Source: Galeopsis tetrahit
Taxonomy: Eukaryota; Streptophyta; Magnoliopsida; Lamiales; Lamiaceae
NCBI GenBank assembly: GCA_963675135.1
Contig: OY776131.1
Span: 32,077,381 to 32,141,380, forward strand
Direction of reading: 5' to 3'
Length of the DNA stretch: 64,000 bases
Each line of letters begins with the position of its first letter. Positions within the stretch are counted from its first letter, which is position 1. This document shows, piece by piece, positions 33,828-46,100 of the stretch. The notes beneath the pieces are model-generated. The model had not been told where the DNA came from and did not search any database. It saw only the letters and a list, made by a program, of their open reading frames with translations. The position numbers and the translations under genes are program-made.

Positions 33828-34785
33828 TAAGAAATAGTTCCATACATATGTTTGTATGCACCAATTGCACCACGTAACTAAGTGAATTTTTAAATAATAT
33901 TAATTGTTGTACTAAAGTATATTAGTTGGATAGTACTATTAGTTGTTACACTCAATAATATTAATTGTTTCAATTAATGAAGAGTATTGATTGTGCATTA
34001 GTTGACATAGTTCAACTGGTGCACATAATTGTTACTCACAAATTCATTTATCTTCTCATATGATACCTGAATATTTTTTCAATTGTTTAATTAAATTTTT
34101 TTAGTCTTGACATTACAATTATGATTCAATTACACATTTACACAATGCAATTAAGTTCCACAACATTGTTACTCTTGAATGAGATGGCCAAATCAAATCT
34201 CTAAAAACAATTGTAATTTGTATCAAACAACTAAATTTGAAGGAGTAATTGTCATTTATTCAAATCACATGATTTGATTTGTCTGGTAATTAATTTGGAC
34301 TAAATCTCAAAGAAGGTTAAATTATTTAACCCCCTTTAATCGACAAATAATAAGAACCTAGCTTATTAGTTAGGCAAAATTTTGGTTTACAAAAAAGTTA
34401 GGCAAAAGTAAATTCAAAGTAAGCTTTGTCACTTTTATTATTTTGTTTATTCACCCACGATTTCGCACATTTATTGCAAGCTACTAACTCTTTTCCATAA
34501 TTACTTTTACATTTTTCTTTTTAAACGTTCTACAATAATTTTTATATTTTTAAAATAAAAATTCTTTATAAACTTAACTCTTATAATATATTCAATTTTA
34601 CACAAGTGTCATTACTTGTTTACTTTATATACAAAATTATACAAAATTACCCGTTAAAAATTATGTATGTCCATCTACCATTCTACATATGAAAGTAATC
34701 CTGAGACGAAGGGAGTATATATTACTAATCAAAATTAAGTGTTGCCTATTTATTTAAGTTTATTTTAAATTTTTTATTCAATGTC
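33828..34785. other. Intergenic with an orphan Stowaway end
   Basis: AT-rich. GAGACGAAGGGAGTATA near 34702-34719 is a right Stowaway end; the left partner was not recognised. No gene. Confidence 0.4.
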
Positions 34786-34788
34786 TTA

Positions 34789-35257
34789 GGGTATGTTTAC
34801 TTTTGGTTTTAAAAATCAGGTTTTGGATTTCAAGATCCAAAACCCGTTTTACTTCGGGATTTAAAAATCGGTTTTTAAAATCCACTCAAAACCATCCCTA
34901 TCAAACATATTGATTTTACATAATTATATCTATATAATATTACTCTAATCATTATATTCTTTCTCAACAATAATATAATAATACTATAATAATATAATAA
35001 TACTATAATAATATAATAATACAATAATATAATACATTTAATAATTACACACTTAACTAATCATTACAATCTCATCAAACAATAATATAATAATACAAAC
35101 TCATTCAACCTTACAACTTGATTTGACATAAAGTTAAATTCTTCACTATTCCAAAACCCAAAAGAAACACCCATATTACTATTCATCGGGATTTCAAAAA
35201 CCAGAATTTCAAAAATCTGGTTTTTAAAACCACCCAAAGCCCAAAAGAAACACCCCC
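34789..35257. mobile_element. Tourist-like (PIF/Harbinger) MITE
   Basis: The ends GGGTATGTTTACTTTTGG and (complement) GGGGGTGTTTCTTTTGGG are inverted repeats, and TTA flanks both sides (34786-34788 and 35258-35260), the PIF/Harbinger target. Inner segments with AAAAATC and CTGG also pair. Confidence 0.8.
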
Positions 35258-35260
35258 TTA

Positions 35261-35702
35261 AAGTTTATTAAAGCGCTTGGACAATAAAATTTATACATTT
35301 TTTTTTTATTATTTGAGACTAGAAAAACTGTAAGTTTAATTTTATTATAAAATCATTAGTATATCTTAAATATTACGCCACTATTGGACCATACCTACTC
35401 AATACTAGATTGTCGCTTCCGTGGCGCGGACCACTTGATTTTTTTTGGGTGAGGCTGTGAATGGGTGGGGTTTGGTTTATTTGAAGGTTGGGTCACTTGG
35501 GTGGGGGTAATTTTTTAAAACATTTCATATGATTTATAAGTTTTTAGAAAAATTAGTTCGGGTATTTGAGTATAATTTAGTTCGATCCATCATGGTTGAA
35601 TTTTCTCAAAACATTTGTTCATGTTTTGAATAAATTGTCTTTTGCTATTGATTTTTTTTTACCAACACTTTTAAGAGCTTATATGCTCCTATATATATTT
35701 AG
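35261..35702. other. Intergenic
   Basis: No gene recognised. AT-rich host sequence up to the retroposon. Confidence 0.4.
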
Positions 35703-35717
35703 GTCACACAGAACATA

Positions 35718-36525
35718 AGTATCTCGCATCTCTCTACAATTTGAGAGTTTCTCTCTCTTAAATTAATTTAACTTCCATTGTAAGCAACCACCACCGCCTA
35801 CAATCCGCCGCCCACCGCCGCCTACAACGCACCCCTCTTCTCTATCTTCTCCAAAATAAATTAAAGATATCCGCTTGAAACTCCGTCGCCCCGCCTGCAA
35901 AACCGCTACCCGCCGCCGCGCCGCTTGCAACACCGCCTACAAAGTCGCAGCCTGTAACGCCGCTACACGGTTTTTCTATTGGGCGAAGGGGTCTTTTGTA
36001 GGGATTTAGTTGGGATCAATGGGTGAATCTCCCCGTCGGAGCCACGGTGACCGATCGGGTGAGTCATCCGTCTGATCCCATTTTATTTTCGTTTTTTTAT
36101 TTTAGTATGCTTTTTAGTTTAGATCTGGTGTTTTTAGGATCGATTTTTCTTTTCTTCTTCCTATGCCGTTATTTTCTGCTTTCGTTATTTTCCCTGTACC
36201 CGTTGTGGGTATTTTCCCTTTCCCCTGGTTTGTTTTCTTCCCTGTTATGATGGGTTTTCTTCCCGTTTTCGGGTTTTTCCATGGTGGCACTTTGTTGTGC
36301 CTGTTGGAGCTGGTAGGCCTTGGGTCTGTACTTATGAGGTTTGGGACGTTTGTAGCACGTCCGTTGCTATCTTCTTAGACCGCGGAGTCTCAAGGTATGC
36401 TCGTTGATCCTTCCACCTCTCACGATTGAGTTTGAAATTTATGATCTTTTGATAGAATTTAATGTTTGGATAGGTGAGAGCAAGTGATTTGAAAAAAAAA
36501 AAAAAAAAAAAAAAAAAAGTAGTTA
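35718..36525 (+). mobile_element. Poly(A)-tailed retroposon with 15-bp TSD
   Basis: A run of 27 A (36492-36518) ends the insert, and GTCACACAGAACATA is repeated exactly at 35703-35717 and 36526-36540. This is a LINE-mobilised insertion. The body starts with a GC-rich leader (CCGCC-rich, 35790-35960), has ATGGGTGAATCTCCCCGTCG near 36020 (MGESPRRSHGDRSG, reminiscent of plant LINE ORF1 starts), then T-rich DNA. It lacks reverse transcriptase, so it is a short non-autonomous derivative or a processed transcript. The long clean tail suggests a young insertion. Confidence 0.8.
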
Positions 36526-36729
36526 GTCACACAGAACATACAAATAAGATCTTATGTCATTATCAAATTAAACGGCACAAACAATGAACACACCATTCGA
36601 TAGACAAAACTAAGTAAAGGTGGTGTTCGACAAACAAAATTCTAATTTATTTATGTAATTTATGCTATTATTATGTAAATTTTAAATTTAATTTATAAAT
36701 TTGTTGTAATTTATTTTGTAAGTTTAGTA

Positions 36730-37019
36730 CTCCCTCCTCCGTCCCATACTTGAAGACACATTTTACCATTTTTGGCGTCCCATACTTGAAGGCATATTAC
36801 CTAAAATAGTAAAAACACTTTTAAACAATCTCCTTTAAAACATCACAATATTACAACAAATGCCACTACTTTATTACACTAAAAAATAACTTTATTACTA
36901 TTTATAAAGTTGAAAAGTCTTTACTACCCCCACTTTATCTTACATAATACTAATAAACAATTCATTCATTAAAACTCGTGTCCAATTCATTTGTGCCTTC
37001 AAATATGGAACGGAGGGAG
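36730..37019. mobile_element. Stowaway-type MITE
   Basis: Left CTCCCTCCTCCGTCCCATAC and complemented right CTCCCTCCGTTCCATATTTG, TA on both sides. The left end carries a small CTC duplication, and GTCCCATACTTGAAG is repeated about 40 bp inside. Confidence 0.85.
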
Positions 37020-38470
37020 TAACATTTAAATTTATAAATTTGTTGTATTGTTTATTTTATAAGTTGTGTAAGTTATATATTTGTATTGTCGTAGCTTGTA
37101 ATTTGTATATATAAGTATAAATTTAAGTTGTATAATTGTATTAATTCAAATTTTATACCTTATTTTCTAAAAGAAATGAGTGAAAACAATTAAAAAAACA
37201 AGCAAAAATTGAGCGAAAAAATGATTTTTTTAAATAAAGAAAAAAAGTTTGAATCGACTTTTCGAAACTGTAACAGTAATCGGTCTGGTTACAAAAAATT
37301 GAAACCTGAAACCACTGGTTCAAAATCGGAACCGGTGGTTTTAACCGGATGCCCATGTCTTAAAATATTGAAGGGCAATTTAGTAAACATTTATGTATAA
37401 AGTACATAAATTAATTAGTTCTATTGTGTATGTGTTTTCTTCATTTTATACATATAAAAATAAAGATTTTTAAAAAATCACAAATTTTCAGATTTTGCAA
37501 TATTTTGTGATATATCTATAATATTTCTTCATTTTCGTCCAATTTTATACTACAATAATACAGTTTAACGACATCGATATTTTATGATATTTCACAATAA
37601 TTAAAAAAAATACATTACACTCTAATATTCACATTACAATATCCAAATTTACAGTATATCCACAATATTCTCCCTTATACGTGAGTTTTGTTTTGATACT
37701 CCAATGGCACTGCCCAAACCAATTTTGGTGACAAATCCTTCACAATTATACTGTTCACAAGGCAAAATATTCTAATATTTGTTTTTTCCAAAATGTATTT
37801 TTATTATTTTATTTGTTTTTTTCGAAATGTATTATAATATTTTATTAATACAAACGTAAATATATAATATAAATTATAAAATACAATAGAAAATAAAATA
37901 TACCTACTACGTACAAAATGAAATTACAATAGGGAATAAATGAATTTGACATTTTGTTTCATTGAAAAATTAATTTTTGTATTATTAAATATATTACCTT
38001 TTTTTAATATTTTTTTAATTTAAAAAAAAATATGAAACTCACTTTTTTTTTATACATGTTTTTTAAAAAAATATATTTTAATTATAAATAATATATTTAG
38101 GATAATGAGTAAAACATATATTTAGTAGATATTCAATCTTGTTAGTAAAGTAGAAAAAATATTCAAAATGAACTATTTAAACAGAATAAGCATATTTTTT
38201 TGTGAACCAAAAAAAGAAATGAGCACATTTTGATGGACGGAGAGGGAGTATATGATTATAAATAAATATTTGATAAATAAAATATAAAAAAAATCTAATA
38301 TTTTCATTGAGTTAAAATTTAAATTAAATGATTGAAAATAATTTTACTACTCTTTAACTTAAATTTAGTGACAACTTTAATTTACTAACATGAATGAAGT
38401 TTTATATTTTCTAATCAAAATACCAAAAAAAAAAAAAAAAAAAAAAGAAAGCAAAATATATGGTGTGACA
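37020..38470. other. AT-rich intergenic DNA with orphan transposon ends
   Basis: Near 37300-37360 the minus strand reads GGGCATCCGGTTAAAACCAC, like hAT ends, without a partner. A right Stowaway end (GGACGGAGAGGGAGTATA) lies near 38234-38251, also unpaired. A run of 22 A lies at 38425-38446. No gene. Confidence 0.4.
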
Positions 38471-39369
38471 GAAACAACATCAGAGGTTATTTTACAAAAT
38501 TCATCTTGTTTCATCTGTTGCTTTAGATTTAATTACCCACAAATAAAATATATAGCATGTTGAAAGTTGAAAAAATGTTTTTATGGTCTGTACTTAAATT
38601 AACCCCTGATTATCATCCCTATCTCTCCTCTTTCTATTTTCACTCTTTTAATAAAATATTTTCTTCCCCTAGAAGATACCACCATCATAAAAGCTATAAA
38701 AATAAAATCTTTGATATTGTAGTTTGAACCATTGTTTCGATCTTTTTGAAAGGCGATGTTCTTACGGTGATCAATTGGTAGATCGACCCGTTAATCCATT
38801 TTTATAATTTATTTTTTAGATTCTAGTTCGTTGTTATTGTTAGATTTCTTATTTTAGTTCTTTTGTTGTTTTAGTTTGTTGTAGCTCTTTTTAGTGTTTT
38901 TGTTTATTTTATACCTTCATGCACATTCTCATTGGTAAGACTTTTTACGTCTGATGCAGTTTCTTTGCTTCGATCTAGTTCAACGAAACTTGTTTTCGTC
39001 GATGCAGTTTCTTTGCTTCTAGTTTAACGAAACTTGTTTTCGTTGATTTCTACCCGTGCTTGCTAGTTCTCGAGTTTTGGTGGATCTTTGTCTTTTATTC
39101 TATCTTTAATTTTCTTGACATAAAAATATTTTAATGTGAGTTGTTACCTCATACTTTGGTATGGTTTTCCTCCATTTTTACTTTTGATGTGATTGCCCTA
39201 TCTTTTTTGACCTATTTTCGTTGATTTCTATAATTTTTGTTGGATCTTTGTTTTTCATTTTATTTCTATTTTTTCGGTACACAAATATCTTATTGTGAAG
39301 TGTTAGTCTTGTACTGAGATTAATGAAGATATGATTTGTATGTGTAGGCAAATGAATACTTATCGGGCT
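38471..39369. other. T-rich spacer with a local duplication
   Basis: A roughly 55-bp unit (GATGCAGTTTCTTTGCTTC through CGAAACTTGTTTTCGT) is repeated in tandem at about 38954-39058. No coding sequence was recognised. The T-rich style resembles LINE or intron sequence, but no motif supports that. Confidence 0.45.
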
Positions 39370-39624
39370 AGTCTTGGATGAGACCGTCTCACAGAATGAG
39401 ATCTGTGAGACAACCCTTATATATAATAAGTGATAATGTTTGAGCAAAAAGTGATAGTGTTTAAGTAAAAAGTGATAGTCACTTTTGTTAAAAATATTAT
39501 CACTTTTTTTACAAACTAAAATCTGGAAAAAAATATGGGTTATCCTACCCAAAATTTTGAAATATGAGTTAAAATGATCCCGTCTCACAGAAAAAGATAC
39601 GTGAGACGGTCTCACACAAGTTTT
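39370..39624. mobile_element. MITE with GAGACCGTCTCAC termini
   Basis: Left CTTGGATGAGACCGTCTCAC and complemented right CTTGTGTGAGACCGTCTCAC are inverted repeats, and GAGAC(A/G) copies recur inside both arms. No TSD could be fixed and no superfamily is assigned. Confidence 0.7.
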
Positions 39625-39929
39625 TGCCATACTTATCTCCTCACTTCATCACGATTGAAATGAATAACACTTTCAACGTGAGTTGAAATTCGTACGCATT
39701 TTTATCTATTACTATTAATATACTCTCTCTGTTACGTGATTACTTACACATTTTTTTATTGGATGTCCCAAGATTACTTGTGCACTGTGCAATATAAAAA
39801 TACATAACAAAATTAATACTTCAACATTATTTTATTTTTAAAATTATCACTCTTTTTTACCTATATTTTAGTTTACAACTTACCAAATTCATTTTACACT
39901 TCAATAAATCACTTAAAATGTCTTAAGTA
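39625..39929. other. Intergenic with an orphan Stowaway left end
   Basis: ACTCTCTCTGTTACGTGATT near 39722 looks like a left end whose right partner is gone; text resembling 960-1080 follows. Confidence 0.4.
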
Positions 39930-40192
39930 CTCCATCTGTCCCACTATAAGTTTCCCACTTTCCTTTTTTGGATGTCCCACTATAAGTTTTCCATTCCATT
40001 TTTGGCAAATTATTTTCTCTCTCTCAATCACATCACTTCTACTTTATCTATTATTTTATTATACTTCATCTCTTACTAATGTATTATTTTCTCTCTCACC
40101 ATCACATCACTTCTATTACATCTATTATTTTATCATATTCCTTAATCTAAACACCCAAAAGAAAGGGGCAACTTATACCGGGACGGAGGGAG
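39930..40192. mobile_element. Stowaway-type MITE
   Basis: Left CTCCATCTGTCCCACTATAA and complemented right CTCCCTCCGTCCCGGTATAA, TA on both sides. Inner segments ATTATTTTCTCTCTC and CACATCACTTCTA are directly repeated. Confidence 0.85.
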
Positions 40193-41207
40193 TATATTTT
40201 ATCACTTCACTCTTAAAATTAGCAAGGAAACGAGGGGATAGTTTCTAATATCGTAGTAACTCTAAAAGTAGGTTAGATTAGTTGTGAAAATTTGGTCCAA
40301 TAAATGGCAATGACATTTGACATACATTTTTCACTGTTAATACAGTACCACTTTCTGACAACACTCCTACCCCTTTTTTTTATAAATTGGAATGTCGGAA
40401 ACGACTGCACACCTACTACCCTCACTCGATGCCCCCCTATTTTCATTGCATAATTAACACTATTATAATTACAAAGATTTTTTATTTTTTGATGAGACTA
40501 TTCAGTATTCGCAAATGACAAATCGCAATCACAACCCAAGTGTCTCTCTTAACACAATCCAATATAATTGATCATACTAAAAAAAAAGTGACTTAAAATT
40601 TTTAAAAATATGGAAATATATTATTTTAGACCCGTAACTCAGGAAGAGTTGTGTTTTCAAAATAATAAATTTTCAGCTATTTAGACGTAGGACAATATGT
40701 TTTGAAATACGTAAATGCATGTAGAATAATTCAGCTTGAATTAGCCTAATTCGAATTTAAATTGCATGTGTCCGGCTAAAATCATGTGATTTTGACATAA
40801 ATAAATATATAAATACGTTTTCAAAAATAAATAATTGGAAGAAAAACAAGTTTAAAATTAAAGATTTAATAACATTATGATATTTGAGGATATACATTAA
40901 AGTTATTAGAATGATTGTTTTGAACTTTTTAAATTAATATGTTCGATAAAATTTGACTATGTTAAGGAGTGTATATTGGAAAGGGGAAATTGGAGTGTGA
41001 GTATATATTATCGTTAAATTTGATATCAACTTTTTTTTTAATCAATACCTGATAAAACAAATTCTATTATTTTGCAATATAGGTCTTGTGGAACTATCAC
41101 CATAAAATTGATTTGTATTTTATGTGTTTTTTTAATTGTATAATATTAGTTGTTTCATTAAGTAATGCTTAGTTTTGATGAGAAATTTTTGTATGCACTA
41201 AATTGTA
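40193..41207. other. Intergenic
   Basis: AT-rich; nothing recognised beyond short low-complexity runs. Confidence 0.4.
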
Positions 41208-41487
41208 CTCTCTCCGTCCATTTTTATTATGTACACTTTTCTGATCACGAATTTTAATTAATAATATTGATTAATTTATATATTTGGTATGATGAGATGT
41301 TGTGGGATCCATTTATAGATAAAATAATTGTTTATGAATAAAATTCATGACAATTTGAATAAATAAATGATGGTTGAGGGTTAGAGATGAAATAGTGTGA
41401 ATAATAAAATTTTTAAATAAAAAATGAGAATAATAAAATTGAAACCTTAAAAAATAAAATCAGAAATTATAAAATTGGACGAGAAAG
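41208..41487. mobile_element. Stowaway-like MITE, diverged
   Basis: Left CTCTCTCCGTCCATTTTTAT and complemented right CTTTCTCGTCCAATTTTAT, with TA on both sides. Confidence 0.7.
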
Positions 41488-41865
41488 TATAATAGAATTG
41501 GTGGTTTAATTAAAATATGAGGAATACAAATTCAATTAGACATTAACTTAAAATTCAATTTGGTTCATAAGAACAAATTCAATATAGGTCTTAGACATCA
41601 ATTGTAAAATAAGTGCATAATAAATTTGGTTCATAAGAACAATTTTTATCATTTTTTTAAAATCAATTTTTTTTTTTTTTTAGTGTAGTTCTAATCACAC
41701 GGTGTGACTTTAATTTTCAAAAAATCTACCAACGAATTCTTAGTCGTTTAATATTGAATCTAGTTTGAATTAATATATATATATATTAATCTATTTATTT
41801 ACAGGTATTAATATCTTTTGTAAACACATTACACAATATTTTATTATAGTACACCAAGTTCACAC
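41488..41865. other. Intergenic
   Basis: No gene seen; the phrase AATTTGGTTCATAAGAACAA is repeated (near 41557 and 41622). Confidence 0.4.
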
Positions 41866-42069
41866 TAAGGAGCGTGTATTCAATTGAGATTCTGTTGGAT
41901 TTTTTTGGACTTTAAAAAGTTAGTGGATTTAGAAAATCCATAGACTCTATGCAGAGTTTGACTGGCTTTTTTATTGATTTATATGAATTTTTATAGATTT
42001 GACATGATTCTTAAATACACATTTTTTATTGATTTACATGGATTTCCATAAACTACGCCCCTAAAAGCT

Positions 42070-42400
42070 AGTTTATACCTCGGCCTCATTTTCACATAGT
42101 TAGCAATACTAGTTCTCCATGCATTAGCTTAAGTTCTTTGTTGTAATTGTCTTTGAGAAAGCAATTCCAAATTTTCCTCTTTCATGTCGAGATGTGGTGA
42201 ATCTTGATCTTCTTTATATTCGACTGAAAATTCATCAGAGCGACCTTCTTTCCTAAGAAAGTTATGTAATCAAGCGAACTTGTGAACTGCAATTTGAAAA
42301 TACCGAAAATTTGATTGAATAATTGCATTTCTGGGTGACGACCTTGACCACCAAAATCTTTTAGATGATATCAAACACCACGTAATGGGGAATTGACGTC
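42070..42400 (-). pseudogene. PIF/Harbinger transposase C-terminal fragment
   Basis: On the minus strand one frame reads SPLRGV, then after a stop YHLKDFGGQGRHPEMQLFNQIFGIFK, like the 'APYRGVRYHL...NVIERxFGIFK' region of PIF (DDE_Tnp_4) transposases. A second frame reads LHNFLRKEGRSDEF (from about 42272) and ANAWRTSIANY (about 42130), the usual C-terminal motifs. Stops and frameshifts show decay. The Tat element inserted directly upstream (plus-strand 42400/55739), cutting the gene. Confidence 0.7.
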
Positions 42401-43126
42401 TGATGCGGCCTAAAAATGTCTTCTAATAAGGAGTCGACACGTGTATGAATGATAGGATTGAGAAGAAAGGATTGAATCATCTAGTGTTCTCTGGATAAAG
42501 AATCCTCTCTAGAGGTCTCTCTGGAGGGAGCTCCGTCTGGAGATGAATATCAGAATCAAACAGTCTTAACATGAGATCGTGGGTCGTAAATATAGGAGAC
42601 TCCCGCCATTTTCGCTCTAGACTTGATAAAAGGAAGACCCTGTCCTCCTTTATCTTAGGAAAATAGGTCCATTAAGATGGAATGCTGCCGAGTCTTCAGG
42701 AAGTGGAGAGAAGGGAGGACTTGGTCCCTTCAGCAGGGCCGAGTCTCACGGGCAGCTCCGAAATAAGAGGAAGGCTTGACTTCCTCTCCAGAAGATATCT
42801 CTATAAATAGGTAAATTCGAAGATATTTCCAGGTTAGACACTCATACACTACAAACTTGATATACTGAATATAAAACGCTTTTCTGAGATTCTTTGAGAA
42901 CTATTTTGAGATATCAAGGATCTTGAGATCCTTGGAAGATATTGATAAGCCCTATACTGACTTAGGCATCGGAGTATCCACACCGGACTCCCCTCCGGTG
43001 TGTTCTTTGCAGGTTCTCGAAGATTCGGAGGAAAGGCAGCATATTTTGAGCGATTGTACGTGTTCGAAGAGTGGGACATCCAATCCGGAGGACACATAAT
43101 CCTCCCGTGTAAATTTTGGCACATCA
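42401..43126 (+). repeat. 5' LTR of the Tat element
   Basis: 726 bp, TG...CA. Seven of the eight hand-counted differences from the 3' LTR are transitions. Confidence 0.95.
42801..42815 (+). promoter_or_regulatory. LTR TATA box
   Basis: CTATAAATAGG at 42801-42811 is an excellent TATA box in the 5' LTR, repeated in the 3' LTR near 55413. Transcription would start some 30 bp downstream, with R-U5 running to 43126. Confidence 0.7.
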
Positions 43127-43146
43127 ACTGGCGCCGTCTGTGGGAA
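43127..43146 (+). other. Primer-binding site of the Tat element
   Basis: ACTGGCGCCGTCTGTGGGA lies directly after the 5' LTR. TGGCGCCGTC fits the complement of a plant tRNA 3' end, probably tRNA-Asp; the tRNA identity is inferred. Confidence 0.75.
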
Positions 43147-43189
43147 AGAGTTGAAAGATTTTCTCACGAATTTATACCTGTTCGAGCAA

Positions 43190-46100
43190 ATGGGTGGCGG
43201 AAACAAAACATCTACTTCTGGAAAGAAGAATCTTCCAGGGGAAAATTCCCCTTTGCCAACTGATCTCCCACCAAGGGGAAGCCGGGGGAAAGATCCAGTC
43301 CATACTCCTTCTGGATCGAATCCGCCATTGGCACCTACTCCAGGCTTGGGTGACGAAAGTCATCCTCTACCGGTCGAGGAGGGAATAACAGGGAACCTTG
43401 AAGCCCCAGAGTCCCAGACTGCAGATCCTCAGCGAGAGGATATTCCAGACTCAGAACCACTCCCGATTTCTCCCGATCAATTGAACGCCCTCATTAAGCA
43501 AGCTGTAGAAAAAGCCTTTGCAGATCAAAGAGACCGGATTCCCAGAGCTGCACCGGGGAATCTGGAGGCACCTGCCCCGAGACCCCAGGATGAAGCACCT
43601 GGAGCTTCCCAAGTGTTGTCCAAGGAAATGGGGAGGCGGGCAGAAGAAGACGATAAGGTGCCCTCGCGAGCGGAAAGAAGCGTTCCCCTTCGGAGTACAA
43701 GAAGGGATGCTGTAATATCCCGAATTGTAATAAATATAAATTGTATAATGTTATGATGATATTTTCTTAATTTATAATATATATATATATATATATATAT
43801 AATATAATCAAATATCATAAGATATTATTTTATATATATTTTAATAAATAGAGGATTAAATCCTTATCCCAAAATTTCAACCAGTTGTTTTATTTGATTT
43901 TCAAAAAGGAGATTTGACAGCCCATAATCACATATATTTCGCAACTGAATCTTTCCTCAACATAATCTCACCCACGACTTAGTGCTTATCTCATTTTTTT
44001 ATAAGCACAACTTATCAATTGAGCCCTAGATTTTCATAAATAAATTCTCACAATCCTCTCACGCTTTACATTGGACGAATTATTCTTTATTCTGCGACGA
44101 GTTGATTTTTTCAAGTAGCATCATCGCATCGTGAATTTGTTGCTGCGCTTCGGGCATCTCTATTGCTTACAGTAACTTCTTCTATCTTTCTTATTAGTTT
44201 TTCAATCATTTTTATAATCCTTACAGAAGGCATGCCCAAATCCTTTATTGTTATTTTTATTTGATCATCACCGATCCCGTACTTCCAAGTTTGAATGCAA
44301 TATGTAGCCAAATAAAATTATTATTAAAGTTACTGTATATTTGATTAATTATTTAATCTGGTTTCAATAATCCAAATTATATATTTTAGTGCACTACTCC
44401 ATTTTAAATTTAGTTTCGAGAATCTCTTGTAGCCAAGATTATTTACTTACACACATAAGTTATATTATAAGTATTAGACATTAATAATTATAAGCGTCTG
44501 ATTATTTACCAACTTTCATATAATAACTTTAAAACTTGCACATGAATATTTTAGGTGCCAGAGAACCTGCTCCGTAGATAACTTTATTTTATTACCGGTG
44601 CAACCAAGGTTAAGGTGTGGTTTACTTTGTCTTTATTAAATAGTTCGTATGAATAGATTGTTTATCTGCTGTATGACATGATCGGAATGTGACGATATTA
44701 ATTCTATGTGTGGTTTCTTTGCCTTTATTAATTGCTTCTTATGAATAAACTATTTATTTGCAATATGTAACTTGGATGCGAGTGAATATTTTAACGTGAA
44801 AGTTTATATAAGGCCAGGGGCTTAAGAGAGGCCCGGGACTGAAGAGAGGTCCTCGGTGAACCCAAGATTGAAGAGAGATCTTTGGGGGAACCGCCGTGCA
44901 CAAGAAAGTAACTCAAGACTGAAGAGAGGTCTTGGGGGTGGACCCAGTGGGATTGAAGAGAGATCCTTGGGAAAACCTTTTAAAAGATAACAATTATGAA
45001 GTGATTAGTAGAAGGATAAAAAGTCCATACGTGATATTATGTGAATTACATGATTATATGAAGTTGCTCATTTTATTTATATGTTGTATTTAATATTGTC
45101 AAAGTGGCTTCACTGAGCTAGTGGTTTGCTCATACCATACAATTTAACATTTCAGATTCAGGTTGAGGAGCTGGTGGCGAGAGGGAGCGGTGGATGATGA
45201 ATCAATATTTTTACCATTTAGTAAAACTAATTTAGCTAGTTCGTTCTTCTTCTAAATTTTATGACATATTGAGACTTGATTAGTTGATATTTTAGATTCC
45301 TTCTTAAGTACTATTTATTCTCTAAACGTCCACTGATTTTATTAAAATTTATTGCTACATAAATTCGCAAACTCATTTCTTTAGTTAAAATATCAATTCA
45401 CGTCCTTTTAATTTTATATTTTTACTCATTTTTAGCAAAATTAACTATTATTAAAATTGGGGCGTGACAGATGCAGATCTAGCACCCCGAGGGACAGAAC
45501 CCCTTGAGACAGAAGAGAGCACGGATGATACCTACGGAGGGCCAGTCAGTGACCAATTATTGGCCCTGCAGAAAGAGATGAGAGATATGAGGAAGCAAAT
45601 GAGTAACCGAACCAGTAGATCCGTTCACGCCTCTGGATGTCAGTTCTCCCCTAACATATTACAGGATGAACTACCATTCAATTTCAAGCCCCTTAATTTT
45701 GAATATGATGGTACGGCAGACCCGTACGAACACTTAGTAAGGTTCGAGAATGCTGCATTACTGCACCGCTATGGGGAGGGAATAAAGTGCAGGGTATTCC
45801 TAACTACCTTAGCAAAAGCCGCACAACAATGGTTCACTCAGTTGGAACCCAACTCGATCCGATCCTGGGAAGAATTCAGTGAACTCTTCCTTCATCAATT
45901 TGCTAGTGCCCGGAGACAACCGAGGGCCACTTTGACCCTCTTTAATTTGAGACAGGGAGAGGGTGAGAGCTTAAGAGATTTTCTCCGGAGGTTTAACCAA
46001 GCAGCTCTGGAAGTCCCTACAGCCTCTCCGGAGGTGAAAATCAACGCTCTTACTAACGGATTGCGTGATGGAGACTTCTTCTCCTCCTTAGCTAAGAAGC

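Noticed and set aside
37153..37400. Possible hAT element end near 37340
   Set aside because: Only one end-like sequence was seen, with neither a partner nor a TSD.
44111..44311. Short minus-strand frame in the solo LTR
   Set aside because: No recognisable domain, and LTRs of this type are noncoding.
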